Positions 11,063 through 23,033 of a stretch of 64,000 nucleotides of DNA are shown one piece after another. The stretch is from Mariannaea sp. PMI_226 (taxonomy: Eukaryota > Ascomycota > Sordariomycetes > Hypocreales > Nectriaceae). The position numbers were made by a program, and so were the translations under genes. How positions within the stretch are numbered: the stretch's first letter is position 1; each line of letters begins with the position of its first letter. Where the stretch lies: positions 4,340,001 through 4,404,000 of the forward strand of contig JANFOG010000001.1 of NCBI GenBank assembly GCA_024336345.1. The letters are read 5' to 3'. The notes below the pieces were generated by a model. The model was given only the letters and a program-made list of their open reading frames with translations, was not told the DNA's origin and searched no databases.

Positions 11063-12301
11063 CTCGCATGTCCACCTACAAAACGCCTCTTTTCCGCTGC
11101 TTAGTTAGCAGCGCACCTACTCATAAGCAAAGCGCTACGGACATAGTCCAGATTACAGCATGTACATGACCAAGGGAGGGTGGAGTTTGCGGTTCGCTGT
11201 TACCGCTATTACGACCAGCTTTCGCCTCCCGGTCTGTCGGATTTGTCCCCAAGACGGCCCCCATTTGCTAAGCACCAATGTCCTACCTGAGGTATTGTAA
11301 ATCACCCATTGTTAGGCAGTCTTGCTGCTCTAGCTAGATAGGTATTGAACTAGACAGTGACGAAATGCCCGCCCCTCCCCTCCCCCTTCAGGTATGTACT
11401 TCGTATCTACATTGTACAACATGCTGCGGGGGGATGGTCCGAATCGAGCAACTCTGTAACCCATCGGTGCCAAAATTCGATGCGGTAGCAGAGAGGGAAG
11501 AAGGAATGGATCTTTAGACGGGTTGGTGTGCCACCCCTTCTCTGCTGCTTGCCCCCCCCTCTCTCCCCTCCTGTGAGCGACCATTACTTAGTTGAGGCGT
11601 GTGCGCCTGTCTGAGGTGGCTTGCAGTGCAGCGCGCCCTCAGCGCAGTCAACATAGTACCCATTGCGTTGGACGGAGAGAACCGAGGGACTGACAGTCCA
11701 GTAGGCAGGTACGTACCAATAAGCGTTGCAATGGTGACGGCCTACAGCATCGTAATTTACATTACGGTTTGTAAGGGCCTGTATTTACGGGTACAGTCCG
11801 TGTTGCATCCGCTGGTTTGAATCTCTCCGTGGGATTCGAAGAGTCGCTCCAGGTCCGGGTGCGTTGCGGATAATCGCCGACCCGGGCGGTTAGTGGGGAG
11901 GGAGGGAGAGGAGAGAGTCGGCTTTGTCATTATGGGAATTTGTAAGAGAGCCCAGGTACTCGTGGGCGTTTCTGCCACACACGGGAGGCTTCTGGATGAT
12001 TTTTGTACAATTGCGCTAGGTACCAACGAAAACCGTACGCGAAAAAAGCCCTCCTCCTACGTCAGATAGACGTGATACTTTCCGCCGTTTTGCTGCGGAA
12101 GATAGATACGTGTTTGGAGTACCGTTGGAGTTTAACGAGCGATGGAGGTGTGAAATCCACCGAATCTGACCTGCTTGAAGCAGTAAGAATTATCGAGAAT
12201 AACCCAAAACTACAATTGTAACTTGACTTGGCACATACTTTGAAGCATCTGAAACCTGATCCTTGTTTAATAAGCCATCTGCGATGTTTAGTTGTTGTTC
12301 T

Positions 12302-12332
12302 ATTTTTTTTTTCTTTTTCTTTTTTTTTTTTT
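12302..12332. repeat. Poly-pyrimidine (T-rich) low-complexity run
   Basis: About 30 bp of almost pure T with occasional C. It is not associated with a gene I can support. Confidence 0.8.
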
Positions 12333-15300
12333 GGCCACCAATATCTCGACAACGCCAATAGAGATCCTAGCTGCCCTCGGAGGCTTACCAACGGTGCTCA
12401 TGCTCACTGGCTTGTATCCATACAGTACTTCGTACTGCTGTCCGCATTCAGCCCATTTCGATGCGGGAGGGACCTCTCGCGCTGGGTTTTACTGGGCTTA
12501 AGTCCGCGATGGGAAGTGGGGGGGTTACGCCGGAACTCCTCGGACCATCTTGACGTCCCGAGGCCGACTTGATTCCCAGCGAACGCACTGTAAGTTTGCT
12601 GCCCAGTACTTCCTGTACTTCATACCTCGCACTTACTGCCGAGAAGGGTTGCAATCGCAAGCAAGCAGCTATTTTGATTTGATGTCAAACGAACCAGTCC
12701 AGGACATGGGGATTAGAATTACTGATGCCCGCATTGGCCATGTCGGAAGTGCGAGCGAGGCCGCATTTCGCGAGCATCTCTGTCCCTTTTGAGTACGTAA
12801 CATACATATTATATGATTACTCGGGCGTTCTCTCCTATGCCTCGCTCAAAGCCTCCATTCTACCTTCTCTCTGTCAATTATAGTGACTATGTGCCCGCTC
12901 TCGGATTCGCAAAGGTCATGTTTCCGTCATCACTAGGAGCCTCCATGCAAGACAAAGCACGAAGGAAACCTAGGCACCCCACTCCGCCGCCGGAGTAGCC
13001 AACAGACCCCGGATTCCGAGTTTTCCTTGGCATCAGCAACAATAGGCATGGGATAGCTCAGAACGGTACCGGACGAATGTAAGTTGCTCGGTATGTACTG
13101 AATTTAGTAATCACTCCTGGTGAGGGGAATCTTGGGCGGAGAATGACAAAAACAACCTACTGCACTCTTCGAACACGAAATGGCGATAAGGATGGAGTCA
13201 CGATAGAGTACATAGTACTATCCCCCCTAACTGTTACCACTTGTGCAATAACCAAGCAGCAGAGTCAAATGCAATCAATCAATAGCAATCACCGTCCTTC
13301 AGGCGTGTGAACAAAAGCGGATTTACCTCCTTCCGTCGCTCATGATTTGCTCATCATGTCATGGAATATTTTTTTTTTCCATTGAATGGTTCTTGGGCGA
13401 CGGATGGAATCATTGGCTCGCTAAGAATAACCCATCATTCCGAAGTACCGAATGACTCTGTGTCAAAAGGTGGTGCATGTCGGGAAGAGTGACAAATAGC
13501 CCGCTGGCCCAGCGCTCTCTCTACTCGAAATACAGGGCAATCCCCCTCCACCTAAGAAAGCTTGCGGACGACAGCTCTTGGTTCTCTTTCTTCCTCTCCA
13601 ACGTTATTGATCATTGCTCTGCATGCATTGGCTTCGATGGGTCTTGAACAGCCCAACCGTTAATATCCACTTCCTCTAAATGAGCCGCGCGGATGCAGCT
13701 CGCGTTCCCGGATCTGATTATTTGTGTTCTCCGTAGCAAAAAGTTGCAGCAAATGTGCAGTAGTGACACCATTAGTGTGCTCCACGCACAAAGTTGTCAG
13801 TTGTCGCCAGGATGAAGTTGCAATCACCACGCAAACCAAAGCAGGACCTCGCTCCAGCAAGGTTGTCTACAGCTTCCCAAAGACCAAGCGAGACGCCTGT
13901 TTGCTCTGCAATCCCCGACTTTTTCCAAGGCATCCATCCATCCGCATCCGCGCCCACCATCTGCGCCCTTCAACTTAGTCGCGAAGTCTCAACAAGGGAT
14001 AGCCAAAAGCTCTCTGTCCAATGTAAAGCATGAAGACTTCGTACACTACTGTACCATGCCAACTGGCTTGGCCTCATAGTCTTCCATCATGTCTCGAAAG
14101 CAACTTGTTACTATCCCAATCGCGACGGTTGATGCCTCATCCCCATGACCCTCCCACGAGAGACACTCATCCCATCCCCCCTCCCACATCCCACCGAGCT
14201 TCCCAAACTAGATAGCTCCTTGTCATCACTCGTGATTGGGGACGGCGTGAACATGTAACTTATCCGGAGATACATAACTAGGCCTGATGACAATTGGGGA
14301 ATATGGAGATGCAAATGGGGCTCGCACCCTACCAGAGTAACTTCCGTGGAGCTATGGATTACATATGTGGTGTTCTACCCATGACATTGCAAGAGCAACG
14401 AAAATGCGTTGGCCATCCCACGTACCTGTTTAGAATAGAACATCCAACAATTTCACTGGTGGGACATGGCGTCCTCCAAAATGACCAAATAAAGAAAAAT
14501 GGAAAAAATAGGGGAAATAAGGAAAACACGAAGCACGTAAATGTGCAAGAATATTACAACATGAGGCTGGAGCAGTGGCTGATCATCCAGAACAAGTCCA
14601 AACAACACCAACAAAAAAAAGAAAGAAAAAAAAAAGACGAAAAAAGACGAAAAAAACTTAACCCGTCCACAATAGTCACGCAACCCGACAATGATCATTC
14701 ACCATGGCACTCTCGACAAGGTCAAAAATTGTCGTGGTTGGCAAACGCGGATGGCCATGTCACCATAGCGCCTTTTCACCCCCTGCTTCCATGGAGCAGG
14801 CTCCAATTTGTCTCCATTGCCTCGTCTCAACACCCTCGAGCCCAGCCAACTGCAGGCTGCCAAACCATGGCCTTGAGCCCTTAAGCTCCTGTAAGTGTCG
14901 GGGGGGGCGCCCTTCCCGCTGATAGCGTCGAGTACCGGGGCTTGCTGATCAAGCAAGCATTCTGGCCCGTCAGTTTGGGACAGTTTGATGGGCGCGCGCT
15001 AGATCAGTCAGCATTCTTCCTTCGCTTCACTTCGGGAATAACTTCTGAATCATAACATTTTCAGGTTTGAAGGCGTCGACATAGGGAAAGAGAAAAAAGA
15101 GCCCGATTCTTCTCCAGTCCAAAGACTTCAAACAGCTCTACACAGCGGTGGAGTCTCATGAATAGTAATCTCGAACTTTGCGACTCAAATCTACCCCGAA
15201 GAGTAATATTGTGTGTTGATCTGGTTACTAATGTTCATGGTCTTTTGCCATACTTTTGTCTCCAAAAGAAGCCGGACGAAACTCAATGCAAAATTCGAGT

Positions 15301-18300
15301 GACGATAGTCTAAGAGCTTTCTACGAGTCGTTCACCCCAAGACTCATAGTTTCTCTTCTCTTAAGCCTTGAATTTTCCCTACCGGCATCGGCATGACGTT
15401 ATGAGAAAGTATTAGGCGCAAAATATATTAGCCCTATTGAGAACGATGATGTTGATGCGCTGTGTGTAATATTTGCTCTCCCAACACTAATGTTCATTCA
15501 AAAACGGTCAACATATTTGGAGGAGCGTATATTGGCAAGCCTACCTCAGTCCGAGAGGCAGCAGAGATTCGCCATTCATACTCTTTGCGATAACGTTGCC
15601 TGGACGGCGTCCTTGCTCTCCAGCTACGTCGCGACTCGTCTGAGTAGACAGAATGGCAGCTTACAATGCAAGTTTTTTTTTTTCACTTTAACTTTTCCCG
15701 TCCGTTATACTATCTGCTATTTGACCTTGACACTTTCAAGTTCATCATGCCATAAACAACACTGTCGGATTACCCCAGACTCGATCCTGACAGCTGCAGC
15801 AAATCATTGCATTGGCTATTCATCACCGACAGTGTCTCACCTCTAATATTTTCTAATAGCGGCGACGTTACTCGTGATATATTTGGGCTTCACGAAGTTT
15901 TAATGGAGATGTTCCTTCACTTTTGAACCGTAGGTTATATACCAAGTTGGGTGTCAAGATCATACACTGGCCTAACGCAACAGGAGGCCGGTCAGAATAT
16001 ATGTGACTTGTTGTTTCTGTGTGAATGTTTGTGTTGTTTACTTTGGAAGCACTGTACAGATGACTTGCAATCTGTCTGAACTGAGTTTCCCTTGGTAACA
16101 TACCTGCGAATATTTACTAACAGTGATAACGAAGAGAACTTTCAGTGGTCGTCCTATTGACCATCTCCATTGATCGGTGCAAAGGGCTTTCTATTTTCAC
16201 TTCTATGCTAAGACTGATAACCTAGCTGGGTCCACGAAAGCTGAGGGTGTGAACAAGACCTAGTCGCAGACCAAGGAGCCACCGTCCAGGAACAACGACC
16301 TGTCAATACAGACATCAAACCCCTGTGCTTGTTTGTTTCGTTTGATTTATCATGCCAAGCTTGAGCGTTCTCCTACGGCCATCCCTGAGAGACCAGGAAT
16401 AAACTTGAGTTCGATCTGTAAACATAATGTTCCATATTCGCAGTGCATTAGTAACTGCCACCATTTACAAGGACACTAGATATCACAAGTTTCGATAAGT
16501 TGGCTGCTCAAACACTCTTTGTTGGTGTGATAATATCTATGCACTTCATTAGGAACGTCAAGGAAGCTTGGGAGGCGCGTCCCAAACCTGATTTTGAGTC
16601 GTACGGGATTTAGAAAAGGAGAGAGTCCCAAATTCATACGGTTGGTAGCCATCAATTCCCTGTCACAAGTGCGCTCATTATTTCCCATTGCTCTGAGGCC
16701 TTCCTCGTTTTCGCTTACCCTGACCAATTGCCGCACAGCTACCATACCACAGTTTCAGATGCATATCCGGCCCAGGTCGTTCCTAGATGACTCGAAGTGA
16801 AGCACCTAGGAGAGATCTAAATGCTGAGCGCCTATCGAAAATACGAAAGCATTCAGTCTAAGAGTGCGTCCTAAACATTGCCTCGAGAAACGATATGACC
16901 TTACAATTAAAGCCCTCCTGCTTATCCTAGTCTGAATGGTATTTCATAGCCGAAACGATCAGGAATAAATTCAACGTTCATGTAAGTCACTGAAATAGGG
17001 AGATATTTCGTTTCGATATAGCACATTTTTTTGCCCTAGACTACCTATTTGACATCAACTTGGCCCTGTCATGACGAGTTCGCGCGGTTGTAACAATGAC
17101 GACAACTTTTGGTTCCAAGATACGATGCACTTACGATCGCGCTTCTAAAGATGAGAAGATCAAATCACGAGTGCAATACAACACAAGTATTAAACTGTCT
17201 TTTTGGTGATTTTCTTTTTATCATGTACAGTGCAATATCTGTCAAATAGACGGATACACTTGAATCTGCTGACCCAACATTACGAGATGTAGTGTAAGAA
17301 CAGACTTTACAACGCTAGAAGAGACCTGACAAAACCGAAGTGCCAAAATCGCGGATACAACGCAACTCGGGAGGGGAGTAAGCAACAGTGTTGGGCTAGG
17401 GATCTGGCTGGCTCTGGTTTCGATCAGATATTGCGTGCCAGTTGCAACCTGACCCTGTTTCTGTCTACCTATTTGTGTATACGAAATCGTATGAGTTCTC
17501 GTCTCCGTCTCTAAATTATGAACAGAAAATACATCTGCGCCCTTTTCATCATTGGTGGCTGAGCCAGAGCTAAGCAATACCAGTTTAGCATTCTGGGTTC
17601 AGCTCTGAATCTGCATCATGTCATGATGGTGGCTGGTGTCATGACTTGCATCTGCACTGACCAATGTAAGGCCATATCGTTTTTCTACCTGCAAAAGGAG
17701 GTGAAAGTTGCTACTCTGTTCACGCCGAACTGATTGCCACTCCAGAATTCTGGTGGTAGAACATCCAGGCGAGCAGTCAAGCTAACAATAAAATTGTACT
17801 ATGCGTGTATGGAAGATCTACAGTCCATGGAGGATGAACGACTCTTTATCGGCACTAGCAGCATGCTGCACGTCAATAAATTGAATGCCCATCTCAAACA
17901 CTATGTGGACCAGGGTTCAATACATCTACCTCTCTCGTATTATTTTCCTTAGGAGATACGTTCTTGGCTGCGCGTACACGCAGCCCAACTTCATCTTCAG
18001 CCTCAACCTCAACTCTCAACCTTTGAGACTTTGCTTCTCTTTTGGCTTGTTGCATAGAGCATTTATAATTCAAATCATACATTTCCATTGGAAACCTCCA
18101 TGCAATTTTAATGATCGTCACCCCGCCTCAGCCAACGTCCCTTTTTTTATTCCTCCCACCTCCTTCTCGACCTCCTTCACATTCTAAGTCTCCCCATTCC
18201 CACTCTTCACCCTCACTCCTTTTTCTTATTTCCGCCTCCATGAAACCTCAAATTTGTGGCCACATTGCGTCGTCACACATTATCTGCAACAAAACCGTCT

Positions 18301-18795
18301 GTAACCTGTCACTACTCGCTCTGTGTCGTTGTCGTTGGAGCCATCCATTACCCCTTGGCTCTTCATGAGCGGGGCACTTGACGATCATCCTGCGCTATCT
18401 GCGCTACAGATATGGAGTACAACTTCCGGACACAGGCACATAACCTGGAAGTGCTATACCTCGTAAGGCACCGTTAATAGGTAAGTACTGTATCACAGGA
18501 ATTACCCTGCCTCGGCACTTATAGGCAGGTTCCTACAGCACCCTCATATACACTGTCCTGTATGCTTACGTACCTCAGATACATACAAAACATCGATTGC
18601 GTAGCCTCAAACCCATGGCGGTGGACATTGGGGGTACATACCCACTAAGTGCATTGCTCCCTGCCCAGAGCTGAACTTTCAACTTTCATCTTGCATCTTG
18701 CTAGCAGTGCCCCAAAATGAAATGAGAATTACCTGTCTAGCAATAGAAATCTCGGATGCGGATTGGTTTTTTTTTTATGCAGAGTCAACTCGTTG

Positions 18796-18923
18796 GTTAG
18801 GTACCTAGACAAGGCACCTAGGGAAAAGTAGATGTGAAGTTACCCCCCGCAACCCCCCGCAAAGTGGTAGCCCAAGCATCGAGCTTTGATGCTATCTATA
18901 GGTACCTACCTTGGAGATAGGTA
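18796..18923. repeat. Cluster of TAGGTACCTA-type palindromes
   Basis: Two palindromic elements lie within about 130 bp: TTAGGTACCTAG near 18800 and TATAGGTACCTACC near 18900, with AGATAGGTAC following. The same motif recurs in other intergenic regions of the window. Confidence 0.7.
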
Positions 18924-19311
18924 CATCCAATGTAACCACGAAGACGGCACACTCAAGGCCAAAGTCGTCGTCAATTGCGGATCCCTGAGAAACGATCCAA
19001 CGCTTGTCCCTTTCCCGACGTTACGCTTTCGTCGCAAACACCACGACACTTTTTTCCCCCCCAATGCATCCAGTCTTTATTTCTTTCCCTTGTTTCTTCT
19101 CCCCCTGATGCTTCTCTTCTCTATCCATTCTAGTTTTTCCTCTACCCTCATTCATTTACTTCCTCATTTCCATACTCCTTCTTCCACAGGATCCTCCCCT
19201 ACCCACCACCCCCTGTGCTCCAACAAAACTACTCCCTAGCCTGAACATCTCCGATACAGAAAGCTACCTCACATCGAGTTCACCGTCAATTCTCGTCGCC
19301 TGTCGCCAGCC

Positions 19312-20538
19312 ATGCTCAATTCTCGACGCGCCGTAGTGGCTGCCATCTTCATACTCACATTCTTCTTCCTACTCTCGAGATCACACGATTCATCCAACGC
19401 CTCTCCTGCCAAGCCTGCCGCCGCTCCTGCTGATGCGCCCGATTCAAACAATGCTGCCCCCCCTCCCTCAAATCCTAAAAGCCAACCTCCTCTCGCGGAA
19501 CTCAAAAAGACAGAGGACCAAAAGACTCTCCGCTTGAGGCCCAGTGCTGATATGTCGGGCGCGTCTATCTACGATAAACTAGCTTACGCATACCCCTACG
19601 ATGTCGAGATCAAGTTTCCTGCCTACCTCTGGCAGACTTGGAAGCAAAGCGCCGACGATGCGAACTTCAAGTTCAAGGATCAGCTGAATTCTTGGAGATA
19701 CTGGCACCCCGGGTTCATCCATGAAGTCATTACTGATAACGATGCTGTCAACCTTCTTCATCTCCTCTATGCCACAACCCCTGAAGTCTTGGAAGCTTAT
19801 GACGCCCTGCCGATGCCTGTTATCAAGGCCGACTTCTTCCGCTACCTCATTCTCTTTGCTCGTGGTGGTATCTACTCCGATATTGATACTTGGGCTATTC
19901 AGAGTGCCGCCAAATGGATCCCCGAACATATTCCCCACGAAACTATTGGTCTGGTCATTGGCATCGAGGCTGACCCTGATCGCCCTGACTGGGCTGACTG
20001 GTACAGCCGTCGCATTCAGTTTTGTCAGTGGACTATTCAGAGCAAACCTGGACACCCTGTTCTACGAGATATCATTGCCCGCATCACCAAGACCGCACTG
20101 GAATACAAGCGTACTGGAAAGTTTGTCAACTTTAAAGATAAGGACGTTGTTGAGCTCAGCGGGCCTGCAATCTGGACGGACATCATTATGGAATACTTCA
20201 ATGACGAGCGTTTCTTCGACATGAAATCAAGCAAGGGCAAGATCGATTATCACAACTTCACAGGAATGGAGGAGGGAAGACGTGTGGGAGATGTTGTGGT
20301 ATTACCCATTACTAGCTTCTCTCCTGGTGTAGGGCAGATGGGTGCCAAAGAGCCCGATGATCCCATGGCTTTCGTGAAGCACGATTTCGAAGGTAACAAC
20401 AAACCTCATCTTTTGGCGATGTTTCTGGCAGTCATGCTAAACCATATAACCCTAGGCACATGGAAACCCGAATGGTTGCGACACATTGGCGACGAGCCTG
20501 AGGTTGAGCTTCTCGACAAGAACGTAGTTGTGCACTAA
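19312..20538 (+). CDS. Och1-like alpha-1,6-mannosyltransferase (GT32)
   Basis: Exons 19312-20392 and 20456-20538 give 387 residues. The 63-bp intron (GTAACA...GCTAAACC...CCTAG) is a multiple of three without stops, so the unspliced frame of 408 residues also stays open. Splicing joins DFEG to TWKPEWLRHIGDE. It is a type II membrane protein: short cytoplasmic tail, membrane anchor at about residues 7-22 (VVAAIFILTFFFLLS), and a Ala/Pro/Ser-rich stem to about residue 70. The catalytic domain shows FPAYLWQTWK, KADFFRYLILFARGGIYSDID with the DXD at 190-192, and a C-terminal GPAIWTDI. These are family GT32 hallmarks shared with Och1 and Hoc1, Golgi enzymes that start or extend outer-chain mannan on N-glycans. 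I cannot separate Och1 from Hoc1 orthology. Confidence 0.9.
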   Translation: MLNSRRAVVAAIFILTFFFLLSRSHDSSNASPAKPAAAPADAPDSNNAAPPPSNPKSQPPLAELKKTEDQKTLRLRPSADMSGASIYDKLAYAYPYDVEIKFPAYLWQTWKQSADDANFKFKDQLNSWRYWHPGFIHEVITDNDAVNLLHLLYATTPEVLEAYDALPMPVIKADFFRYLILFARGGIYSDIDTWAIQSAAKWIPEHIPHETIGLVIGIEADPDRPDWADWYSRRIQFCQWTIQSKPGHPVLRDIIARITKTALEYKRTGKFVNFKDKDVVELSGPAIWTDIIMEYFNDERFFDMKSSKGKIDYHNFTGMEEGRRVGDVVVLPITSFSPGVGQMGAKEPDDPMAFVKHDFEGNNKPHLLAMFLAVMLNHITLGTWKPEWLRHIGDEPEVELLDKNVVVH

Positions 20539-23033
20539 AAACCAGCAAATCGCGTTCGAAAATCTGCCACCTGAAGCTCGCCACCAAACGAGAATATTTT
20601 ACGCCGCGCGACGACGATATACCTAAGTTATGCTTCTCGACCTTGTATATTTTCAGCCTCTACTTGATTTCTAATGGCAACTACCTCCATCCCAGCACGA
20701 AGCTGGCCTCTGCTTACAACAAATACTTTGCATTACAAAGGAGACCGGGAAAATTGAGGGCGAAGAGGGTTTAGACTTGAATTTGGATTTCCTTCAACGT
20801 TCTGCTAGAGAGAATGTATCTCCTTTCTTTTTTGTTACAATCCTGGATAGATTTTTGGTTCGGGTTCATTTTTGTTTGGCTTCTTCTGGCTCGAGTTGGT
20901 TTCGTTGGTGGTAACGAGGATACTCAGTCTTTCAGGTATTGAGGGCAATACTTTCATGGAGTAGGAGTTGAGAGCGACCACTTTGATTGTGGGCAGCCGG
21001 TTCCATTCGATTGGCTGGTGCATATATTTGTTGTCTTATTTTTAATTGTTACGAATGATGCGATGAGAGAAGGGGAGGGAAATGGAGAAGCTGATGCTGA
21101 ATGCTCCATGGCTTTCAGACCAGAAACAACTACGCTTTCCGTGTGTGCCTTTCCGTGCTATGCTGTGAGAAGAGAAGACGTGTAAACCGCAATGGTACGG
21201 TTTCCTGAGATGTGATTTTTCTCAAGAATTCTATTCGACCTTGTTGAGGTCCAGTTTGTGAACTTGGTCAGAGTTTAAACTTTGGATAAGTAAGTACAAA
21301 TCGTATGTCGTGACGATGCCAGCGGACGGTAAAGGTAGTGAAGATGAATCCCAGAGCCAGCAAATCTGGTTGGCTAATGAATATACTCCTTTCAGCTCGT
21401 CCTTTGGCAAGGTCTGTTCTTTACAAAGTCATCTGCTAATTACATGCAGCGATGTATTCAAATGGCTTCGAATTCTTGCATATCTTAGCCAGAAAATAAA
21501 TAAATACGTTAGTGATACTATTGTATCCTGATACATCAAAGCGAAATCAAGAATACAAATCCTATATTTAACCTTCTATCTTGCCTTCTTGGCACAATAT
21601 GTCAAATGAAACGGAAACGACTGGGGTATAAAATCCCAGTGTAGAGTCCAGGGTAGGCTCACTTGAGGGAGGTGATGTCACAAAGGAGAATCAACTCGGC
21701 CCACTATGGAAGCCACCTACCTTACGTTACCTAGACCAGGAACATGGAATCCATAACCTTTACCTTAACTCTTGGAAGCTATGGGGTAACAATAGCTTTC
21801 TCTGTGCGGTGTAAGGATGATTGCTCTTCTAGGTGGATAATATCTACTGGGAGCGCCACACCTGCCTACATACTTAGTACTATGCAGAAAGAGGGGCAAA
21901 TATTCTCTGTTTCTTGCTTCTTTTATTAGTAGTACGTAACCAATTTACTGCAAGGCACATCAGCCTTCCCTTTTGCGCTTTGCGCCCCCTCCCCCTCTCT
22001 GTAGCAGGAATAGGGCTGGGCTCGGTTTGACCAGTTGGCAATAGTACAGTGCCGTGCCTCGGCTGGATGTTTGCTTTTACTTGGGCTGTTCTGTGCGAAA
22101 TTATGTTGTGGCAGCTTCTACACGGCTGAACTGTCTACTGTACCTTAGCTACCATGCGTACCTAATTGCTAAGTTGATAACCCAAGTTGCAATGCGGCAC
22201 CATATTACTATGGAATGTGCTCTGCCACAATGTATGTACACAGGACCATAAAGGCTCGTTCCCCCCCTTGCCAGGTAGTTAAAATAATTATCCCTCCAAG
22301 CGGCCAAAGGTGACCCCGCATTATCCCCCAGGTTTCCCGCGGGTGACCTCTCTCCACTTGATTGGGCCGACGCCGAAACGGAGGAGAGAGGGGGGGCGCA
22401 TTGGTAGAGCTGAGCTGAGCTTGCTTGGCTGGGTATTGGGGTACATCAGACCACTCACCCCAACAGCTGCAATGGCCTGTACTAGTTATGGAGTTATGGA
22501 GTATCTGTAATAATTAGAGAGATGGAGGAGCAGCGGAGGCCCGAGGGGGGTTAGCCTTCCCATTGGCGATGGTAGCCGAGGCGGATGAGACATTGCTTTG
22601 GCTGTGTGTCTCTGTACACTGCAGTGTGTAGTATTGTTGCTTACTCCGACCTCATTGTCACTGTGGCATCTGACCTACATGAGATTCGAGTTGACGAGGA
22701 ACAAGACATAAGGATATATAATTCACTCCTTAAAAACGAACAACCCCATTCTCACTCGATTGTCATCTCGACCTCAACCACCACTACCACCACCACCACC
22801 TCCTCTTCTTCCTCCTCACTCCACCCAACTCACACCCTGTTTCCCTTCCCCCTCCCGTCTCCTTGTGAGACATCCATCCAACCGCAACCTCATCGAAGAT
22901 TGTCTAGCTATATACCATCTCTAGGTAGTATATTCAGCAAACTTCATATTCTGGTGGTCTGGATTTTAACGACTCCCTTTTTTTCTTCTTTTCTTTTCTA
23001 ATTCACTCCTATCATCCAATTCAACCCGAAGCA
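20539..23033. other. Intergenic, GT32 downstream / acyl-CoA synthetase upstream
   Basis: About 2.5 kb between two plus-strand genes. I see no supported gene. The last 300 bp (about 22.73-23.0 kb) become CT-rich with an ACC/TCC microsatellite, consistent with a fungal promoter and 5' leader for the synthetase gene. Confidence 0.55.
22777..22817 (+). repeat. ACC / TCY microsatellite in promoter
   Basis: A run of ACC triplets (to 22800) followed by TCC/TCT triplets, about 220-260 bp upstream of the synthetase start codon. The length is likely polymorphic. Confidence 0.8.

Larger units (their letters stand above)
9970..19311. other. 9.3 kb gene-poor intergenic region
   Basis: The longest stretch without a supported gene. 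Open frames are short, lack recognisable motifs, and do not join by plausible introns. The sequence is mixed: C-rich tandem DNA near 11.0 kb, homopolymers at 12.3 and 14.6 kb, an A/T-rich middle (about 15-18 kb), and TAGGTACC palindromes near 18.8-18.9 kb. A CT-rich tract at about 19.04-19.2 kb is likely the promoter and 5' leader of the GT32 gene. Long non-coding RNAs or decayed DNA are possible but not shown. Confidence 0.55.

Noticed and set aside
14294..14884. 196-codon plus-strand frame in the gene-poor region
   Set aside because: Lys/Gln/Arg low complexity from an A-rich run; no recognisable domain, and irregular codon use.
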